In this document: one piece after another, positions 17,517-26,922 of the stretch
How the letters are laid out: each line of letters starts with the position of its first letter
Numbering within the stretch: the first letter of the stretch is position 1
Source of the DNA: Pseudalkalibacillus hwajinpoensis
Lineage (GTDB): Bacteria > Bacillota > Bacilli > Bacillales > Guptibacillaceae
Length of the DNA: 64,000 bases
Direction: 5' to 3'
Assembly (NCBI RefSeq): GCF_015234585.1
Contig: NZ_JADFCM010000001.1
Location: forward strand, 558,001-622,000
Made by a program: the position numbers and the translations under genes
Notes under the pieces: generated by a model
Databases searched by the model: none
Seen by the model: the letters and a program-made list of their open reading frames with translations, nothing else
What the model was told of the DNA's origin: nothing

Positions 17517-18917
17517 GTGAGAAAAGAAGAACGCTTAGCAGGGGAGATTCTACCGCATTTAGGTGGACCATCGAACATTAGCTCTTTAACAAGTTGTATG
17601 ACGAGGCTTAGGGTAACACCGATTGATGAGACAAAAGTAGATCTTGATCAATTGAAAGAAATTGACGGCGTGCTTGGCGTAGTGGAAGCTGAAACAATCC
17701 AAATTATTTTAGGTCCTGGAATTGTGACAAGGGTAGCAGAAGAAGTTTCAAAGCTGAGTGGTGTTGATGCGGAGGATTTGGAAGATGATGAGAACATCTT
17801 TGAAGGACTCGCAGATCAAACAAAATCAGATCTTAAGCAAAAGAACGCAACACCATTTAAGTTATTTTTACGAAAAATAGCTAGTATATTCATTCCTCTT
17901 ATTCCAGCTATCGTTGCGTCAGGATTAATTGCTGGAATAACGAATATTGTAATTCGATCAGGTGTTGATCCGGAAACGTCACTTGTGTCTATTCTAAACT
18001 TTATTGGTTGGGGCTTGTTTAGCTACCTTGGCATTTTCGTTGGGATAAACGCAGCCAAGGAATTTGGTGGAACCCCTGCCCTCGGCGGTATCGCTGGTAT
18101 TTTAATTATTAACCCAGCACTCGCTGAAATTACGCTTTTTGGTGAACAGCTTGTGCCTGGTCGAGGCGGCTTAGTAGGCGTCATGCTTGCAGCGTTTTTC
18201 ATGGCATGGACCGAGCGCCGCGTGCGTCGTTTTGTTCCATCTTCCCTCGATATTATCGTGACGCCAACGATCTCTGTTTTGATTACGGGGTTTGCGACAT
18301 TAATTGTCCTACAACCAATTGGTGGATTTGTATCAGACCTTATCACAAAAGGGCTACTAGGATTAATTGACGCAGGAGGTATTTTCTCAGGATTGATTCT
18401 AGCAGGAACGTTCCTTCCTCTAGTTGTTACTGGGCTTCATCAAGGGCTTACGCCTGTTCACATGGAATTAATCAACACGATTGGTGATGATCCATTGCTT
18501 CCGATCCTTGCTATGGGAGGCGCTGGTCAAGTAGGGGCTGCCTTCGCGATATATTTCAAAACGAAAAATAAGAAACTAAGAAAAGTGATCAAAGCTGGGT
18601 TGCCAGTCGGCATTTTAGGGATCGGAGAACCACTGATTTTCGGTGTGACGCTACCACTTGGTCGTCCATTTATTACGGCATGTCTTGGCGCAGCCATTGG
18701 AGGCGCGTTTGCTGCATTCTTTAAAGTGGCGACAATTGCGATCGGAGTATCTGGCTTACCGCTAATCTTCCTCGTGAATTCGAATCAAATTTTATATTAT
18801 ATTATTTCTCTCGTTGTTGCTTATTTCTTTGGTTTTGTCTTCACGTATCTCTTCGGGTTTAAAGAAGAAATGACCGTTGCGATTGATAAAGGAGCTTCAA
18901 AGAACACAGCTGCATAA
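17517..18917 (+). CDS. murP: MurNAc-specific PTS transporter, EIIBC (MurP)
   Basis: From GTG 17517 the protein has 466 residues and begins like MurP (LAGEILPHLGGPSNI). An in-frame ATG at 17466 adds 17 basic residues and is the alternative. The EIIB domain has the phosphocysteine in SLTSCMTRLRV (about residue 27). A linker follows, then an EIIC domain with roughly ten helices and the GIGEPLIFGVTLPL signature. There is no EIIA domain, so a glucose-type EIIA must donate phosphate in trans. It imports MurNAc as MurNAc-6-phosphate. First gene of an unbroken ten-gene run to 27822; neighbours mupG, murQ and murR settle specificity. Confidence 0.88.
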   Translation: MRKEERLAGEILPHLGGPSNISSLTSCMTRLRVTPIDETKVDLDQLKEIDGVLGVVEAETIQIILGPGIVTRVAEEVSKLSGVDAEDLEDDENIFEGLADQTKSDLKQKNATPFKLFLRKIASIFIPLIPAIVASGLIAGITNIVIRSGVDPETSLVSILNFIGWGLFSYLGIFVGINAAKEFGGTPALGGIAGILIINPALAEITLFGEQLVPGRGGLVGVMLAAFFMAWTERRVRRFVPSSLDIIVTPTISVLITGFATLIVLQPIGGFVSDLITKGLLGLIDAGGIFSGLILAGTFLPLVVTGLHQGLTPVHMELINTIGDDPLLPILAMGGAGQVGAAFAIYFKTKNKKLRKVIKAGLPVGILGIGEPLIFGVTLPLGRPFITACLGAAIGGAFAAFFKVATIAIGVSGLPLIFLVNSNQILYYIISLVVAYFFGFVFTYLFGFKEEMTVAIDKGASKNTAA

Positions 18918-18938
18918 GAAAATGGAGGGTCAGATGTC

Positions 18939-20006
18939 ATGCTTGGAATATCTGTTTATCTTGGAAGTGATGGAGGAGATGTTGAGCAACGCTTAGAAAG
19001 AGCTAAATCAATTGGATTCGATGCTATCTTTACATCCCTCCATATTCCTGAAGATGATCATTCGCTCTATCAAACTCGTTTGAAAGAGCTTGGTCAATTA
19101 GCAAGGAAATTTGAGATGGAGCTTGTCGCAGATATTTCGCCAGAATCCATTACCCATTTAAATATTCAACATTATGAAGAGTTATTGGACTGGGGAGTGA
19201 ATGGCGTTCGTCCGGACTATGGTTATACCGATGATCTAATTGTTTCTTTATCTCAGTTGATGAAAGTGGGCTTAAATGCAAGTACTATTTCGAGAGAGGA
19301 AATTGAGACGTGGCTTGAAATGGGTGCAAACGTTTCTAACCTCGAGGCCTGGCATAATTACTACCCAAGACCAGAAACTGGATTAGACGTTAATTTTTTT
19401 TCGGAACGAAATCGCTTATTTAAAGAATATGGCATTCAAACAATGGCGTTTATTCCAGGCGATCAAAACCTTCGAGGACCGATTTACTCTGGCCTTCCAA
19501 CGCTTGAGAAACATCGTTCTATGTCTCCTCATATGGCCTGTGCTGAGCTACTATATCATTATCAAGTTGACAAAGTCCTGATAGGAGATATTTCAGTCAG
19601 TGATAGTCAATTAGAAAAGCTTTCACTCCTTGCAAAAGGAGTGATTCCGCTTGAGGTTTCGAAAGTGGATGATCAGTTTGAAAGTTTTCATGTGAAGGGA
19701 AAACATAGGAACCGTCCCGATCCAGCGCGGGATGTGATCCGTTCAGTAGAGTCGAGACAGTTACAACATCGTCCTGAACCAATACCTTCATTAAAAAGAA
19801 AACGCGGCGCCATCACGATTGATAATATGAACTATGGCCGCTATGCTGGTGAAATTCAGCTTGTAAAGCACGATCTTCCGGAGGACGATCGTGTGAATGT
19901 TATTGGAAATGTGATTAGAGAAGATTTGCCTCTATTAAATTACATTGGGGCATCTCAACCGTTTGAATTACTTTTGAAAATTGATGCTACTCATGAAAGG
20001 AATTAA
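18939..20006 (+). CDS. mupG: 6-phospho-N-acetylmuramidase MupG (DUF871)
   Basis: A 355-residue cytosolic protein of the DUF871 family: MLGISVYLGS at the start, FTSLHIPEDD, VADISPESI, GVNGVRPDYG and the C-terminal GAITIDNMNYGRYAGEIQLV. MupG cleaves the 6-phospho-MurNAc-GlcNAc disaccharide after PTS uptake, leaving MurNAc-6P and GlcNAc. GGAGGG precedes the ATG 21 bases after murP. In B. subtilis mupG heads the mupG-murQRP-amiE-nagZ-namZ operon; here the same genes are reordered. Family and context agree. Confidence 0.88.
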   Translation: MLGISVYLGSDGGDVEQRLERAKSIGFDAIFTSLHIPEDDHSLYQTRLKELGQLARKFEMELVADISPESITHLNIQHYEELLDWGVNGVRPDYGYTDDLIVSLSQLMKVGLNASTISREEIETWLEMGANVSNLEAWHNYYPRPETGLDVNFFSERNRLFKEYGIQTMAFIPGDQNLRGPIYSGLPTLEKHRSMSPHMACAELLYHYQVDKVLIGDISVSDSQLEKLSLLAKGVIPLEVSKVDDQFESFHVKGKHRNRPDPARDVIRSVESRQLQHRPEPIPSLKRKRGAITIDNMNYGRYAGEIQLVKHDLPEDDRVNVIGNVIREDLPLLNYIGASQPFELLLKIDATHERN

Positions 20007-20010
20007 CACA

Positions 20011-20916
20011 ATGAATTTAAATAACATCCAGACCGAGCGTAGAAATCAAAACACACTGAACATTGATCAAATGACAACACATGAAGTTCTTACCATCATA
20101 AACGAGGAAGATCATGTTATACCAGACGCTATTAAAGAAACCCTACCAGTTATTGAACGTCTTGTTGATCGAATTGTAGATGCCTTTCAACATAATGGTC
20201 GCTTAATTTATGTGGGGGCAGGGACGAGTGGGAGACTTGGCGTTCTTGATGCCTCTGAATGCCCTCCAACGTTCGGAACGCCGTCAAATCAGGTGATTGG
20301 TGTGATCGCGGGTGGCGATAAAGCTCTTCAATATGCGCTTGAAGGTGCTGAGGATGATGAAGAGCAGGCTGTCTTAGATATGAAAGAGCTGTCGCTTACG
20401 AAGAAAGACGTGATCGTAGGGATTGCAGCTAGTGGACGCACACCTTATACGGTAGCCGCAATGGCTTATGCCAAAGAAATTGGTGCAACGGTTGGGGCGG
20501 TTACGTGTAGTGAAAATACAAAGATGGAAGAAGTCGCTCACCACAGCATCGTTGCGAATGTCGGACCAGAAGTTGTCACGGGATCGACGCGGATGAAAGC
20601 GGGGACGGCCCAGAAGCTTGTATTAAATATGCTAACGACTGCTTCGATGATTAAAATTGGAAAAGTTTATAGCAATTTGATGGTTGATGTTGTACCAACA
20701 AATAGTAAACTCGTTCAGCGTGGTAAGAACATTGTTGCAGAAATTTCAGGTGTATCTACTGAGGAGGCGGAGAAAGCTCTTGAAGAATACGGATCAACGA
20801 AAGGAGCGATTCTTTCGTTACTAACAGGATTAAAAGGAGAAATTGTTCATTCGACATTAGAAAGGTATGATGGGCATTTGCGAAAAGCGATTGAATCTGC
20901 TTTTGTGACAAGCTAA
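20011..20916 (+). CDS. murQ: MurNAc-6-phosphate etherase MurQ (first copy)
   Basis: About 301 residues from ATG 20011 (GAAAGGA upstream); a longer frame starts inside mupG. It has a SIS domain with YVGAGTSGRLGVLDASECPPTFG, AASGRTPYTVAA and the conserved TGSTRMKAGTAQKLVLNMLTT-type segment split around residue 190. MurQ cleaves the lactyl ether of MurNAc-6P to give GlcNAc-6P and D-lactate, the step that joins wall recycling to amino-sugar metabolism. Located between mupG and murR. A second copy is at 26923. Confidence 0.95.
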   Translation: MNLNNIQTERRNQNTLNIDQMTTHEVLTIINEEDHVIPDAIKETLPVIERLVDRIVDAFQHNGRLIYVGAGTSGRLGVLDASECPPTFGTPSNQVIGVIAGGDKALQYALEGAEDDEEQAVLDMKELSLTKKDVIVGIAASGRTPYTVAAMAYAKEIGATVGAVTCSENTKMEEVAHHSIVANVGPEVVTGSTRMKAGTAQKLVLNMLTTASMIKIGKVYSNLMVDVVPTNSKLVQRGKNIVAEISGVSTEEAEKALEEYGSTKGAILSLLTGLKGEIVHSTLERYDGHLRKAIESAFVTS

Positions 20917-20988
20917 GGTAAGAATCGCTAAATAAGATATGCTAAAATGAAATGATTGAAAATCTATTCAGGTAAAGGTGGGCTAGGA

Positions 20989-21840
20989 ATGAACGGAGGC
21001 CTGATCAGTATTCAGGAATCAATCACTTCATTAAAACCTTCAGAACGAAAAGTAGCGGAATACATCATTCATTATCCGGAAGAAGTAATCAACCTTTCCA
21101 TTCAGAAACTCTCGAAACGAACAGAAGTGAGTGAAGCGACAATTATCCGCCTTGCTCGAACGCTGAACTACAAAGGGTTTCAAGAATTGAAGCTTCGAAT
21201 CGCGGGTGATCTTGCAACGAAGCAGACGAGCAAATCTTATCAAGAAATATCGATTGATGGGACGGTGGATTCGTTTATTGAAAATGTATCAAACAATAAT
21301 ATTCAGTCGATTAATGATACAATTTCTGTTCTATCAAAAGAGGAAGTAGAGAAAGCAATCACTGTTTTAAGTCGTGCGAGGAAAATTGCGCTATATGGTA
21401 TTGGAGCATCAGGATTAATTGCCCAGGATTTCAAACAAAAACTTTCTCGTATTAATCGCTGGTGTGAAGCTGCAGTCGATTATGATACACAAGGGACGAT
21501 TAGCGCAAACCTCGGAGAAGCTGACGTCGTTTTCGGCATTTCTTATTCTGGCCAAACAAGAGACATTATTGAATCTCTGAAAATCGCAAAAGACAATGGT
21601 GCCACTGTGATTACTTTAACCAAATACGGTACAAATCCAGTTTATGACCTCGCTGATATTAAGCTTTTCACAAGCTCTCTTGAAAAGAGCATTCGAAGTG
21701 GTGCGATGAGCTCACGTATTTCTCAACTGAACGTCATTGATATTTTGTATGTTGGCATGACCAGTCGAAACTACGATGAGAGCGTTGCTGCACTTGAGCG
21801 AACGCGAAAAGCAGTTGAGGTTGTGAAGAAGCATGTATGA
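20989..21840 (+). CDS. murR: MurR, RpiR-family regulator of the MurNAc genes
   Basis: From ATG 20989 the protein is 283 residues, the length of B. subtilis MurR; a TTG at 20956 would add 11 residues. An N-terminal RpiR helix-turn-helix (about 1-77, LSKRTEVSEATIIRLARTLNYKGFQELK) is followed by a SIS sugar-phosphate-binding domain (about 105-260, GIGASGLIAQDF and ISYSGQTRD). Members of this group repress mur genes and respond to MurNAc-6P. An extended -10 TGCTAAAAT at 20940-20948 hints at an internal promoter. The next gene overlaps its last eight bases. Confidence 0.9.
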   Translation: MNGGLISIQESITSLKPSERKVAEYIIHYPEEVINLSIQKLSKRTEVSEATIIRLARTLNYKGFQELKLRIAGDLATKQTSKSYQEISIDGTVDSFIENVSNNNIQSINDTISVLSKEEVEKAITVLSRARKIALYGIGASGLIAQDFKQKLSRINRWCEAAVDYDTQGTISANLGEADVVFGISYSGQTRDIIESLKIAKDNGATVITLTKYGTNPVYDLADIKLFTSSLEKSIRSGAMSSRISQLNVIDILYVGMTSRNYDESVAALERTRKAVEVVKKHV

Positions 21841-22852
21841 CTTTGATACTTACTTAAAAACATTAATTGACGAAAAGGAGCTCTCTGGCGCTGTTCTTCA
21901 TGTTCAACATAAAGGGAGCACTGTTTTTCATCAAGCTTACGGTCGTTTTCAAGACAGGATACAACAATCTCACACCATGAATACCACAACGCTTTTTGAT
22001 ATAGCCTCCCTAACAAAAGTGGTGGCAACCCTTCCTTCTATCTTATGGCTGATCGACAACACGTCAGTTGAATTAAATCACACCATTCAAACCTACATCC
22101 CAGAATTGAACCATTCAGATATCACGATTCACCAAGCACTTACACATACAACAGGCTTACCTGCAGACATTGATCCGCCTGTTCAACGAGTCGATAATCG
22201 GTTGATTTTGCAAGAAGTTGTCAACGCAGATCTTATCCATCAACCAGGGAGCGTTGTGCAGTATAGTGATCTAGGCATGATTTTACTTGGAGAAGTAATA
22301 GAGCGTGTGAGCGGCGTGGATTTACCTACCTTCACGAATACTAAACTCTTCAAGCCATGGGGGTTAACGAAAACGATGTTCAATCCTCCGCAACACCGAG
22401 AAATCGCTTCAACAGAATGGCATAACGATCATTACGTTCAGGGGGAGGTGCATGACGAGAAAGCGCTCCACCTCGGCGGAGCAAGCGGAAGTGCAGGTGT
22501 ATTTTCTACAGCTCAAGATCTCGGAAAATTCGGTCGATATTTCTTGTATCCAGAAACGCAGCAGGTGCTGTCACCGGAGACGATTAGGAATGCTAGAAAG
22601 CATGTGATACAAAATCGTGGGCTTGGCTTTGAGGTTTGGGACGGAGAAGGAAAGACATTATCATGTGGAAGGAGGTGGTCAGAAGGAAGCTTCGGCCACA
22701 CAGGGTTTACTGGTACTAGTTTATGGATTGATCCTAAAGAAGAGCTGATCGTCACTTTTTTAACGAATATCGTGCATTACGGAAGAAACCATAACATGAG
22801 ACAGATTAGACTTCATCTCCATTCTTTGATTCATGACTCTTTTACTAATTAA
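21833..22852 (+). CDS. Cytosolic AmiE/beta-lactamase-family hydrolase
   Basis: A 339-residue protein with S59-LTK, a YSD motif (VVQYSDLGM) and HTGFTG, the same catalytic set as AmiE. It starts directly as MYDFDTYLKTLIDEKELSGA and has no signal peptide, so it should act in the cytosol. The ATG overlaps the murR stop (ATGTATGA), giving translational coupling. It lies between murR and an ABC binding protein, in the same unit as a sugar kinase and a second murQ. A likely role is removal of peptide or L-alanine from imported MurNAc-peptides before phosphorylation. This is inference; esterase or D-peptidase roles remain possible. Confidence 0.82.
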   Translation: MYDFDTYLKTLIDEKELSGAVLHVQHKGSTVFHQAYGRFQDRIQQSHTMNTTTLFDIASLTKVVATLPSILWLIDNTSVELNHTIQTYIPELNHSDITIHQALTHTTGLPADIDPPVQRVDNRLILQEVVNADLIHQPGSVVQYSDLGMILLGEVIERVSGVDLPTFTNTKLFKPWGLTKTMFNPPQHREIASTEWHNDHYVQGEVHDEKALHLGGASGSAGVFSTAQDLGKFGRYFLYPETQQVLSPETIRNARKHVIQNRGLGFEVWDGEGKTLSCGRRWSEGSFGHTGFTGTSLWIDPKEELIVTFLTNIVHYGRNHNMRQIRLHLHSLIHDSFTN

Positions 22853-22868
22853 ATGAGGGGGAAATATT

Positions 22869-24146
22869 TTGGATAAAATGAAAGCGTTTACTTTTTCTGG
22901 TTTTCTAGCGTTGATTCTTGTTCTATCTGCGTGTAGCTCAGAAAGTGGTGGGAATTCGGGAGACTCTGAAGCAAGTGAAGATAGCGTTACGATAACGATC
23001 GGAAGCTGGAGAACAGAAGACAAAGCAAGCTATCAAAAAATGATTGATGCTTTTAATGAAGAAAATCCGGACATTAACGTGGAATTCAAGCCTTCAAAGA
23101 ATACGGAGTATAACACGATCTTAAATACGGCCCTTCAAAGTGGGGAAGGTCCTGATATCATTCACCTTCGCCCTTATACACCGGGCATCGAGCTTGCGGA
23201 TGCTGGATATCTTGAGCCGCTGGATGATCTGGAAGGACTAGATCAATATCCAGAGGAAACCCTTGCCGCTTCGAAAGGATCTGATGATAAGCAGTACGGT
23301 GTGCCGCTAAATATGAGCACGACGCAAATGTTCTACAACAAGAAAATGTTTGAAGAAATGGGTCTTGAAGAACCGCAAACATGGGAAGAGTTCATGACGC
23401 TAAATGAAAAAATAAAGAAGGAAGGTACTACACCGATCGCTCTTGGAACAAAGGAAGGGTGGCTCTTATCATTATCGCATGGAATTATTGGTCCAGCTCA
23501 CTATGGTGGTAATGAATTTGTTGATCAAATTACAGCTGGTGAGACGGATTTTACAAGTGATGAATTTCAGAATTCGATTGACGCGATGGATGAACTGAAA
23601 GAATTTTTCCCTGAAAATTACGAAGGTCTTGGAATGGAAGATATTCGTACGATGTTCTTTACAGGTGATGCAGCGATGTTCCCACTTGGAAGCTGGGAAA
23701 TTGAAGTGCTACGTGAAATGAATCCTGATCTTGAACTTGGCTTCTTCCCAATGCCGTCTGCTGTAGGAAAAGAACCTACGATTACAACTTGGGTAGATGG
23801 ATCGTATGCAATCAATGCAAGCTCGGAGCATAAAGATGCCGCGAAGAAATTTCTTCAGTTTATGACAACAGAAGAGTTTGGCACGATGTTCACAGAAGAA
23901 TTTAAAATGATCAGCGCAATCCCTGGTATTGAGTCGGAAGATGAACTTGTCAATGCGCTTGGAAAAGCAGCAGAAGAACAGTCAACACCGTACATGATGC
24001 TCGTTCATTTCGCTGGTGGAAATCCTTCCACAAAAGCGACGATCGAAACAGAGCTTCAGGGGATGTATCTTGGCGAACGTACACCAGAGGAAGTAGCAAA
24101 GACTATTCAAGAAAGCGCACAGTCCTGGTATGAGCCACTACAGTAA
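22869..24146 (+). CDS. Sugar ABC transporter substrate-binding lipoprotein
   Basis: A 425-residue CUT1-type binding protein starting at TTG after GAGGGGGAA. The signal peptide ends in lipobox LSAC (Cys near 22). ITIGSWRTEDKASYQKMIDAFNEENPDI is the usual family-1 extracellular solute-binding N-terminus; WVDGSYAINASSEHKDAA lies in the hinge region. It should bind an amino sugar or muropeptide fragment and hand it to the permeases at 24162 and 25125. Ligand is inferred from the surrounding mur genes. No ATPase gene is nearby, as is common for MsmX-dependent importers. Confidence 0.9.
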   Translation: MDKMKAFTFSGFLALILVLSACSSESGGNSGDSEASEDSVTITIGSWRTEDKASYQKMIDAFNEENPDINVEFKPSKNTEYNTILNTALQSGEGPDIIHLRPYTPGIELADAGYLEPLDDLEGLDQYPEETLAASKGSDDKQYGVPLNMSTTQMFYNKKMFEEMGLEEPQTWEEFMTLNEKIKKEGTTPIALGTKEGWLLSLSHGIIGPAHYGGNEFVDQITAGETDFTSDEFQNSIDAMDELKEFFPENYEGLGMEDIRTMFFTGDAAMFPLGSWEIEVLREMNPDLELGFFPMPSAVGKEPTITTWVDGSYAINASSEHKDAAKKFLQFMTTEEFGTMFTEEFKMISAIPGIESEDELVNALGKAAEEQSTPYMMLVHFAGGNPSTKATIETELQGMYLGERTPEEVAKTIQESAQSWYEPLQ

Positions 24147-24161
24147 TAAGGGGCGGACAAT

Positions 24162-25112
24162 ATGAAACTAGCTACAAATTCAATCGTGAAAATCAAAAAA
24201 GAAAGGAACTGGAAAAGGTGGACCATCCACCTTTTCCCGATTCCTGCCCTGATTATATATGGACTTTTCATCGTTTATCCTTTGTTTGCAGCCTTAACCT
24301 ACAGCTTTTTTGATTGGAAAGGAATTGTACGTGGGGAGTTCGTGGGGCTGAAAAATTTTAAAGATCTGTTTACGCTGGAGCCTTTTTCGGGACTGTTTTG
24401 GGGTGCGTTTGGCCATAACATTCTTTATTTTGTACTACAGATGATTTTCCAGAACGGCCTTGCTTTTGTACTTGCCTATATTATTTATAAAAAAGTGAAG
24501 GGATCGGAATTTCTTAAAATTGCTTATTTCCTGCCGCGACTTCTATCCGTCATCGTTGTCGGTTTTCTCTGGAAGCTGATTCTAAATCCAAACTACGGTG
24601 CACTGAATGTGATACTTGAAAAGATCGGTTTGGAACAGCTTCAAAAAGCGTGGCTTGGTGATCCAGATACAGCTTTGATTTCTATTATTCTCGTTAACTG
24701 CTGGTATGGTATTGGGTTCGGTGTCCTTATTTTTCTTGCCGGTCTTCAGTCGATCCCGAAGGAACTGTTCGAAGCAGGCAAGCTTGATGGCGCAGATGGT
24801 TTGTCGATGATACGTAAAATCGTGCTTCCGTTAATGGTTCCTTCGTTCATGATTATGACAGTCCTCACATTTATTCAGTCATTTGAAGCGTTTGAACTCG
24901 TCTACGCGATGCAGGGATCGCAGGGAGAACCTTACCATTCTACTGATACGCTTGCGATTTACTTTTATCGTCTCGCATTCGGAGGTTCTGCAGGAGGATC
25001 GACAACGGCAGTCGGATTAGGATCAGCACTTGCGGTTGTGCTCTTTCTCTTTATCTCATTCTTTACCGCACTCTATTTACGCTATATGCAGAAAAAACAA
25101 GTGGACATGTAA
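24162..25112 (+). CDS. Sugar ABC transporter permease (MalF/UgpA type)
   Basis: A 316-residue protein with six predicted helices and the binding-protein-dependent permease loop EAGKLDGADGLSMIRKIVLPLM (EAA motif, near residue 207), which docks the ATPase. It starts 15 bases after the binding protein. The N-terminal 25 residues are basic and cytosolic and are encoded partly by a perfect 12-base-pair hairpin. It forms the channel with the next gene. Confidence 0.92.
   Translation: MKLATNSIVKIKKERNWKRWTIHLFPIPALIIYGLFIVYPLFAALTYSFFDWKGIVRGEFVGLKNFKDLFTLEPFSGLFWGAFGHNILYFVLQMIFQNGLAFVLAYIIYKKVKGSEFLKIAYFLPRLLSVIVVGFLWKLILNPNYGALNVILEKIGLEQLQKAWLGDPDTALISIILVNCWYGIGFGVLIFLAGLQSIPKELFEAGKLDGADGLSMIRKIVLPLMVPSFMIMTVLTFIQSFEAFELVYAMQGSQGEPYHSTDTLAIYFYRLAFGGSAGGSTTAVGLGSALAVVLFLFISFFTALYLRYMQKKQVDM
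24211..24237 (+). other. Perfect hairpin inside the start of the permease gene
   Basis: GGAAAAGGTGGA (24211-24222), loop CCA, and TCCACCTTTTCC (24226-24237) form a 12-base-pair stem about 50 bases into the permease frame and 65 bases after the binding-protein stop. It has no T-run. It may block RNA decay from the 3' side, raising binding-protein mRNA relative to the permeases, as intercistronic hairpins do elsewhere in this window. Confidence 0.65.
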
Positions 25113-25124
25113 GGAGGCGATACT

Positions 25125-25949
25125 ATGAACCATACGATTTGGACGAGACCGTTTTACTATGTATTTGCTTTTCTCATCGCATCCATTAGCATCTATCCGA
25201 TTCTATTAATGATCCTTTCTTCCTTTAAAACAAGCGCAGAGATTTTCACAAGTCCACTCTCATTACCGAAGACGTTCACGCTTGATACGTATCGGAACTT
25301 ACTGGAGATCATACCGTTTACAACGTATTTCATGAATAGCGTGTTTGTGAGCGTCGTTTCTGTTCTATTAATTTTGATTACCTCGTCACTTGCCGCCTTC
25401 TATATCGCACGCTTCACGTTTGTATGGAATAACATCATCTTCTTTTTCTTTCTGATGGGAATGATGCTTCCAATCAAACTAGGCATTGTGCCACTGTTTA
25501 TTTTAATGAAAGATCTCAATCTACTAAACTCGCTTTGGTCACTGATCTTTATGTATGTCGCCACGGGAATTCCACTGTCGATTTTGATTTTGACAGGATT
25601 CTTCCGAACAATGCCTCGTGAACTAGAAGAAGCGGCCCGTATTGATGGAGCGGGAAACCTTCGTATTTTATGGAGTGTTGTGCTACCACTGATGCGACCG
25701 GCGCTTGGAACCGTGATGATCATCCAATTTATCCAGGCCTGGAACGATTTTTTCTTCCCACTTATTTTTATTACCGATGACCTGAAAAAGACAATCCCAG
25801 TCGGCATGCTTTCCTTATTTGGCGAATACTCTGCAGATTGGGGAGCCCTTTTTGCCGGTCTGACCCTTGCGTCACTTCCGATGATTGTCCTGTTCTTCAT
25901 CGCATCTAAACAATTTATGGAAGGACTTACTCAAGGTGCAATTAAATAA
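25125..25949 (+). CDS. Sugar ABC transporter permease (MalG/UgpE type)
   Basis: A 274-residue, six-helix permease. The EAA loop reads PRELEEAARIDGAGNLRILWSVVLPLMRPA (near residue 165), the standard ATPase contact. Good RBS AAGGAGGCG. It pairs with the permease at 24162. Its last 14 bases overlap the start of the sugar kinase gene. Confidence 0.92.
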   Translation: MNHTIWTRPFYYVFAFLIASISIYPILLMILSSFKTSAEIFTSPLSLPKTFTLDTYRNLLEIIPFTTYFMNSVFVSVVSVLLILITSSLAAFYIARFTFVWNNIIFFFFLMGMMLPIKLGIVPLFILMKDLNLLNSLWSLIFMYVATGIPLSILILTGFFRTMPRELEEAARIDGAGNLRILWSVVLPLMRPALGTVMIIQFIQAWNDFFFPLIFITDDLKKTIPVGMLSLFGEYSADWGALFAGLTLASLPMIVLFFIASKQFMEGLTQGAIK

Positions 25950-26904
25950 GCGATTCTACATTGGCATAGACGGCGGAGGAACGAAAACTCTTGGATTATT
26001 GTGCAATCAAAACGGAGTAATTTTAGCTAAAAGTACGGCTGGTTCGACAAATCTAAAATCTCGCGCAGAACAAGAGGTGCGATTTGCCATTCATCACGTG
26101 ATCACGGAATTAACGTCGGGATTAAAAGATGGAAAGCTTGCAGGAATCTTTGTTTCAACGGCGGGTGGTGACCGAGAAGAGGATCAGAAGCGATGGGAAA
26201 GATGGCTGAGGGAAAGGCTTCCGAGTTTTGAAGGGATTCTTAAGGTTAAGAACGATGCTTACGGTGCGCTTGCAAGCGGTACATTTTCGATGGAAGGGAC
26301 CGTTCTCATTGCGGGTACTGGTTCGATTTCCTATTCGATCGATGCAAATGGTTCCCGTCGTGTGGGAGGCTGGGGCTATTTGTTTGGTGATGAAGGAAGC
26401 GGCTACGATATTGGGCGGAAGGCGCTCCGGACAGTTGCGATGATGCATGATGGAAGAATGATGTTGGACGAAGCTTTTTGTAGTAACATCCTTTCCTTCT
26501 TACAGGTAAACGGTGCGCCTGAAATAATTACGGCGATTTATGAGGATTCCTATGCGCGTATGAAAATCGCTTCTGTTGCTGAGAAGGTCATCAAGCTTGC
26601 AGAGCGACAAAATCAAACGGCGTTGAAGATCGTTCAGAGAGCTTTTGAGAGTTTGAGTGAATTAGTTCGTGCCATCGAGATTAGGGGCAGTCAACTAGTG
26701 ATTTGCGGAGGGCTAATGCAATCCTCCTTCTTTCGAAATGGGTTTCTTGAAGAATTGAAAACAAGAGGGGTAAGCGATGTGTATTATCCTAACTTATCTC
26801 CAGCTGTAGGGGCATGCATTTGTGCACTACTTTGTTGTGGTGTACCGCTCACAGAGGAACGGAAAGCAAATCTGATGTCGTCTCATCACGTAATGGACGG
26901 CTAA
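25936..26904 (+). CDS. BadF/BadG-family amino-sugar kinase (MurK-like)
   Basis: From GTG 25936 the protein has 322 residues; a TTG at 25885 would add 17 residues unlike the family. The start FYIGIDGGGTKTLGLL is the ASKHA phosphate-1 loop. GTVLIAGTGSISYSI and VGGWGYLFGDEGSGYDIG follow, and LVICGGLMQSSFF forms the adenosine-side motif. This is the BcrAD/BadFG family that includes N-acetylglucosamine kinase and clostridial MurK (MurNAc/GlcNAc kinase). Placed between sugar permeases and murQ, it would phosphorylate unphosphorylated MurNAc (and perhaps GlcNAc) brought in by the ABC system. Function is inferred, with good context. Confidence 0.85.
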   Translation: MQLNKRFYIGIDGGGTKTLGLLCNQNGVILAKSTAGSTNLKSRAEQEVRFAIHHVITELTSGLKDGKLAGIFVSTAGGDREEDQKRWERWLRERLPSFEGILKVKNDAYGALASGTFSMEGTVLIAGTGSISYSIDANGSRRVGGWGYLFGDEGSGYDIGRKALRTVAMMHDGRMMLDEAFCSNILSFLQVNGAPEIITAIYEDSYARMKIASVAEKVIKLAERQNQTALKIVQRAFESLSELVRAIEIRGSQLVICGGLMQSSFFRNGFLEELKTRGVSDVYYPNLSPAVGACICALLCCGVPLTEERKANLMSSHHVMDG

Positions 26905-26922
26905 ACTAGGGGAGAGATGACG

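Noticed and set aside
25400..25900. 166-codon reverse open frame
   Set aside because: It is antisense to the sugar permease gene, with no start signals and no recognisable family.
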